In this document: positions 5,257 to 7,395 of the stretch, in pieces | Layout of the letters: each line of letters opens with the position of its first letter | Numbering within the stretch: the stretch's first letter is position 1 | From: Parcubacteria group bacterium CG11_big_fil_rev_8_21_14_0_20_39_14 | GTDB taxonomy: Bacteria; Patescibacteriota; Minisyncoccia; Minisyncoccales; GCA-002787255 | Reading direction: 5' to 3' | Assembly (NCBI GenBank): GCA_002787255.1 | Contig: PCWD01000067.1 | Location: forward strand, 1,203-8,597 | DNA: 7,395 nt | Made by a program: the position numbers and the translations under genes | The notes under the pieces: model-generated | Seen by the model: the letters and a program-made list of their open reading frames with translations, nothing else | Told to the model about the DNA's origin: nothing | Databases searched by the model: none

Positions 5257-5508
5257 CGCTTTATTGGAACGGGAACAGTCCCCAAGAATCGGACTATGAC
5301 CTTTGACTATGACCCCTGACTATGACTTTTGACGATGACCATGGCGATGACTTTTGAGACCGGGTCTCTATAGTCGGAATCCAAAATGGCGCGCCCTGTT
5401 AGAAGTCTTACCCTGTATCAGAAAATAGAATGTCGGTTCTTTACTGGCGCGACTTCCGGCGCGCCTGAAAATGGGGACTGTCCCCGTCTTAATTAAAGCG
5501 CTTTATTG
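5257..5508. mobile_element. MITE/REPIN-like inverted-repeat element, no transposase
   Basis: The ends are imperfect inverted repeats of 27-28 nt, 5257-5283 and 5473-5500. They share a 14-nt core, CGGGAACAGTCCCC on the left and CGGGGACAGTCCCC (reverse complement) on the right, plus an outer CGCTTTA. A 10-bp direct repeat CGCTTTATTG occurs at 5257-5266 and 5499-5508, overlapping the outer parts of the termini, and could be a target duplication. Inside are five 13-nt tandem units, the palindrome GAGACC-G-GGTCTC (5356-5368) and two GGCGCGCC palindromes (5388-5395, 5458-5465). There is no open frame of note. The GC-rich palindromes contrast with the AT-rich surroundings, suggesting a non-autonomous element. 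Paired REP sequences moved by a RAYT elsewhere are an alternative. Confidence 0.5.
5295..5358 (+). repeat. Five tandem 13-nt repeats (TATGACyyyTGAC)
   Basis: Consecutive units are TATGACCTTTGAC, TATGACCCCTGAC, TATGACTTTTGAC, GATGACCATGGC (12 nt) and GATGACTTTTGAG. Variation is concentrated in the middle and the TGAC words are conserved. Units are contiguous with no spacers, so this is a microsatellite-like array and not a CRISPR. It lies inside the inverted-repeat element. Confidence 0.75.
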
Positions 5509-5521
5509 ATAAATTCGGAAA

Positions 5522-5530
5522 TGGTATTAT
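5522..5530 (+). promoter_or_regulatory. Possible extended -10 promoter upstream of the DUF4349 gene
   Basis: TGGTATTAT has the TGn extension followed by TATTAT (5/6 to the -10 consensus). The -35 region 17 bp upstream is poor. It is the best rightward candidate I see before the DUF4349 gene and would give a leader of more than 200 nt containing the two long hairpins at 5634-5709. Confidence 0.3.
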
Positions 5531-5633
5531 AAAGGCGGGTTCAGCTTTACAATCCTGGTTTTAAATTTAAAACAATATTAGTCATTGGTCGAATTTAAAT
5601 ATGGGTAAGTAATTATGTAATTATGTTTTCGTA

Positions 5634-5740
5634 TCGGAATTTCAATCTTTGATTGAAATTCCGAGGAAAGCCAGCCCCCTCCTTTTGCGCAAGCGCAAAA
5701 AGGAAGGGGTTGAATAGCGCGTGAGCGATAGCGAACGCCT
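5634..5740. repeat. Compound hairpin block before the DUF4349 gene
   Basis: A perfect 14-bp stem (TCGGAATTTCAATC, 5634-5647, with 5651-5664) has a 3-nt loop. Eleven bases later a second long hairpin (5676-5690 with 5693-5709, GCGCAAGCGC at the tip) has only two single-base bulges. A GC-rich segment GCGTGAGCGATAGCGAACGC (5720-5739) follows, with GCGT/ACGC ends. Neither hairpin is followed by a T tract, so these are not simple terminators. A leftward 65-codon frame crosses the block but looks like a shadow of the repeats. It may be an interspersed palindromic repeat or a structured leader. Confidence 0.6.
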
Positions 5741-5757
5741 ATGTGCTTGAAATTATT

Positions 5758-6771
5758 ATGAAAAAGATTTTTCAAAAAATTAAAAAAATTAGTATTTATG
5801 GATTTGCCATTATCGGTTTTTTGGCCTTGATAGGGTTGCTTGGTTCATCTATTCTGGTGGGATTAAATTCCGCTAAACGTTCTTCTGCTCCGATTGATAG
5901 TTCGGAATCATCCGGAGTTTTTGAAGCTCCTCTGGCCGTAGAGTCGCCATTGGATTCGTTGAATTTTCTTGAATTGCTTCCCGGGTTAAAATCCACGACT
6001 TCTGAACGTAGCGGTAAGATATTTCCGTCTGTTCAGGCCGGAGAAGGTCAATTGACTAAACGTAAAATTGTAAGAAACGGCGCCCTTTCGCTTCTGGTCA
6101 AGAAGGCGGAAGAAGCCGTTCGAAATATACAAGCACTGGCGAATAATTTGGGCGGATTTATAAGTGAATCCCGTGTTTATGAAACTTCTGGCGGTTCTAA
6201 GTCAGGAACGATTATACTTCGCATTCCGGCTGACCGCTTTGATGAAGCAATTGCCGAAATCAAAAAATTGGCCGTAAAAGTAGAAAACGAGACCACTTCT
6301 GCTCAGGATGTAACCGAAAAATTTGTTGACCTGGAAGCGCAATTAAAAAGCGCTCAAGCCCAGGAAACGCAGTATCTGGAAATTTTAAAGCGGGCCGTGA
6401 CCGTGGAAGAGGTTTTAAAAGTCCAGCAAAAACTTGGCGAAACACGAAGCACGATTGAAAAAATTCAGGGACAGATTCAATTTCTATCTCGTCAGGTTGA
6501 AATGTCAACTATTAGCGTTTCCTTAACTTCTGAAGCCGACATAACAGTGTTTGGAATTCGATGGCGGCCGCTTTTTGTATTAAAACAATCATTTCGCAAT
6601 ATGCTGAAAGGCCTGTCCGGTTATATTGACGCTATGATTGTTTTTATTTTCTTTTTGCCTCGGTTAATCCTATGGCTGGCCACTATTGCCTTCTTTTCTA
6701 TTATTGGCTGGCGAATTTTTCGTTGGATCTGGAGAAAGTTTATTAAATCATCTCAATTACCAAATAAATAA
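5758..6771 (+). CDS. DUF4349-domain membrane protein
   Basis: The 337-aa product starts MKKIFQKIKK, followed by a hydrophobic segment (about residues 12-36), a low-complexity Ser/Pro linker, and the DUF4349 region (about 101-256). That region opens with RKIVRNGALSLLVKKAEEAV, includes GGFISES, RIPADRF, TEKFVDLEAQLKSAQAQE and a predicted coiled coil (about 185-245), and ends in the typical STISVSLT. A second hydrophobic stretch (about 288-322) and a basic tail follow. The layout predicts an extracytoplasmic domain anchored at both ends. The family's biochemical role is not established. I chose ATG 5758 over GTG 5743 because it begins the basic MKK stretch; neither has a ribosome binding site. 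A 6-codon ATG frame (5741-5761) overlaps it as ATGA, which could couple translation. Confidence 0.88.
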   Translation: MKKIFQKIKKISIYGFAIIGFLALIGLLGSSILVGLNSAKRSSAPIDSSESSGVFEAPLAVESPLDSLNFLELLPGLKSTTSERSGKIFPSVQAGEGQLTKRKIVRNGALSLLVKKAEEAVRNIQALANNLGGFISESRVYETSGGSKSGTIILRIPADRFDEAIAEIKKLAVKVENETTSAQDVTEKFVDLEAQLKSAQAQETQYLEILKRAVTVEEVLKVQQKLGETRSTIEKIQGQIQFLSRQVEMSTISVSLTSEADITVFGIRWRPLFVLKQSFRNMLKGLSGYIDAMIVFIFFLPRLILWLATIAFFSIIGWRIFRWIWRKFIKSSQLPNK

Positions 6772-6776
6772 TTGAT

Positions 6777-6923
6777 AAACCGCGATTGTTGAATAATTGT
6801 CTTCAGCGTAATTTCAACGTTTTGTTCAGCGTAAGTTCGGCGTAAAAACCTTAATAACGCCGAGGAAACGCTGATACCTACGCTGAACAACGCCGAATTA
6901 TTCAAGGGTCTCAAACCGCGATT
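6777..6923. repeat. Eight-unit dyad array flanked by an 11-bp direct repeat
   Basis: AAACCGCGATT occurs at 6777-6787 and 6913-6923. Between them, TTGAATAATT (6789-6798) and AATTATTCAA (6896-6905) bracket four rightward units of TCRGCGT type (at 6803, 6814, 6826, 6837; steps 11, 12, 11) and four leftward ACGCYGA units (at 6857, 6868, 6880, 6890; steps 11, 12, 10). The arms align in register with 36 of 38 paired positions in units and ends. The bases between units do not pair. Conserved units with free spacers on roughly one helical turn suggest bound protein sites, though the whole can also fold into a long hairpin. It lies between the DUF4349 stop and the aminotransferase start. Confidence 0.75.
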
Positions 6924-6928
6924 TAATA

Positions 6929-7395
6929 ATGGACATTTCTCAAAGAACAAAAAATTTAGGGACGGAGCAGGCCTTTGTTGTTTTGGCCGAAGTGGAAAAA
7001 TTAAAAAGCCAGGGCAGGGACATTATCAGTTTTTGCATTGGTCAGCCGGATTTTGTGACGCCTGACAATATCAGGGAGGCGGGAATCAAAGCGATAAAAG
7101 ATGGCAAAACCGGCTATACTGCCTCTGCCGGCATCCCGGAGTTGCGGCAAGCGGTGGCGAAATATTTATCAAAAACCAGAAATATCAAAATATCTGCAAA
7201 TGAGGTAGTTATTGCAAACGGGCAAAAACCATTTATTATGTATGCCATTGCTTCGGTTACGGATTTCGGAAAAGGGCATGAGGTTTTGTATCCGGTTCCC
7301 GGCTATCCAATTTATGAATCCCAAATTATTGCCCAGGGCGCCATGCCCCGTCCTTTGCCGCTTCTTGAAAAAAACGGATTCAAGTTTGATATAAA
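6929..7395 (+). CDS. Class I/II PLP-dependent aminotransferase, 5' part
   Basis: An open frame of 155 codons runs off the window edge. It begins MDISQRTKNLGTEQ and matches fold-type I aspartate-aminotransferase-like enzymes: IGQPDF (37-42), GYTASAGIPELR (62-73), NGQKP (97-101, where family members usually have NGxxQA) and PVPGYPIYE (122-130). The family transfers amino groups between amino and keto acids using PLP. The catalytic lysine and the PLP-ring Asn/Asp region lie beyond the window, so activity and substrate (aspartate, aromatic or other) cannot be judged. The ATG has no ribosome binding site and lies 5 bp after the dyad array's right direct repeat, so the array occupies its whole upstream region. 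Confidence 0.9.
   Translation, partial: MDISQRTKNLGTEQAFVVLAEVEKLKSQGRDIISFCIGQPDFVTPDNIREAGIKAIKDGKTGYTASAGIPELRQAVAKYLSKTRNIKISANEVVIANGQKPFIMYAIASVTDFGKGHEVLYPVPGYPIYESQIIAQGAMPRPLPLLEKNGFKFDI

Noticed and set aside
5295..5358. CRISPR-like array
   Set aside because: Units are 13 nt and contiguous, with no unique spacers and no cas genes nearby.
5741..5761. Six-codon ATG frame overlapping the DUF4349 start as ATGA
   Set aside because: It has no ribosome binding site and is too short to judge. It is noted in the DUF4349 entry but not called as a gene.
5578..5775. A 65-codon leftward frame across the hairpin block
   Set aside because: Its sequence comes mainly from the long palindromes and it overlaps the DUF4349 start. 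There is no ribosome binding site, so a repeat-derived shadow is likelier.
7212..7394. A 60-codon rightward frame near the window end
   Set aside because: It lies out of frame inside the aminotransferase, whose own frame is open across the region with clear family motifs.

Overview
The window looks like a moderately AT-rich bacterial chromosome segment with small, tightly packed genes. Gene content (a divergent PurN, a PurH in two reading frames, a short TrmO, a membrane DUF4349 protein) and an apparently leaderless promoter would fit a Patescibacteria (CPR) or similar small-genome lineage. That assignment is inference from style and recognised families, not a marker-gene result.

Positions 1-3225 form a leftward block. 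In transcription order it holds a TrmO-family tRNA methyltransferase (2602-3075), a divergent PurN-type formyltransferase (1796-2587), PurH in two overlapping frames (IMP cyclohydrolase half 1118-1732, AICAR transformylase half 178-1143) and tRNA-Ser(CGA) (28-120). PurN and PurH catalyse the two 10-formyl-THF-dependent steps of de novo purine synthesis, so this is a small purine cluster headed by an RNA-modification gene. A hairpin sits on the purN stop codon. A strong -35/-10 pair 6 nt before the purH ATG suggests purH is transcribed separately and may be leaderless.

Positions 3324-4405 hold a rightward unit: a consensus-like promoter, a leader of about 170 nt rich in inverted repeats, an unrecognised 267-aa gene and a strong intrinsic terminator. 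A leftward class I SAM methyltransferase (4458-5066) faces it.

Positions 5067-5757 are about 690 bp without a credible gene but dense with repeats: a REP-like palindrome cluster, a 244-bp segment bounded by inverted repeats and a 10-bp direct repeat (MITE- or REPIN-like) containing five 13-nt tandem units, and two long adjacent hairpins.

Positions 5758-7395 run rightward. A DUF4349 membrane protein is followed by an elaborate dyad of eight short units (four per arm, about 11 bp apart) inside an 11-bp direct repeat. The start of a class I/II PLP aminotransferase then runs off the window edge.

The observations I find most worth following are the purH frame break, the eight-unit dyad, the inverted-repeat element and the structured leader before the unknown 267-aa gene.
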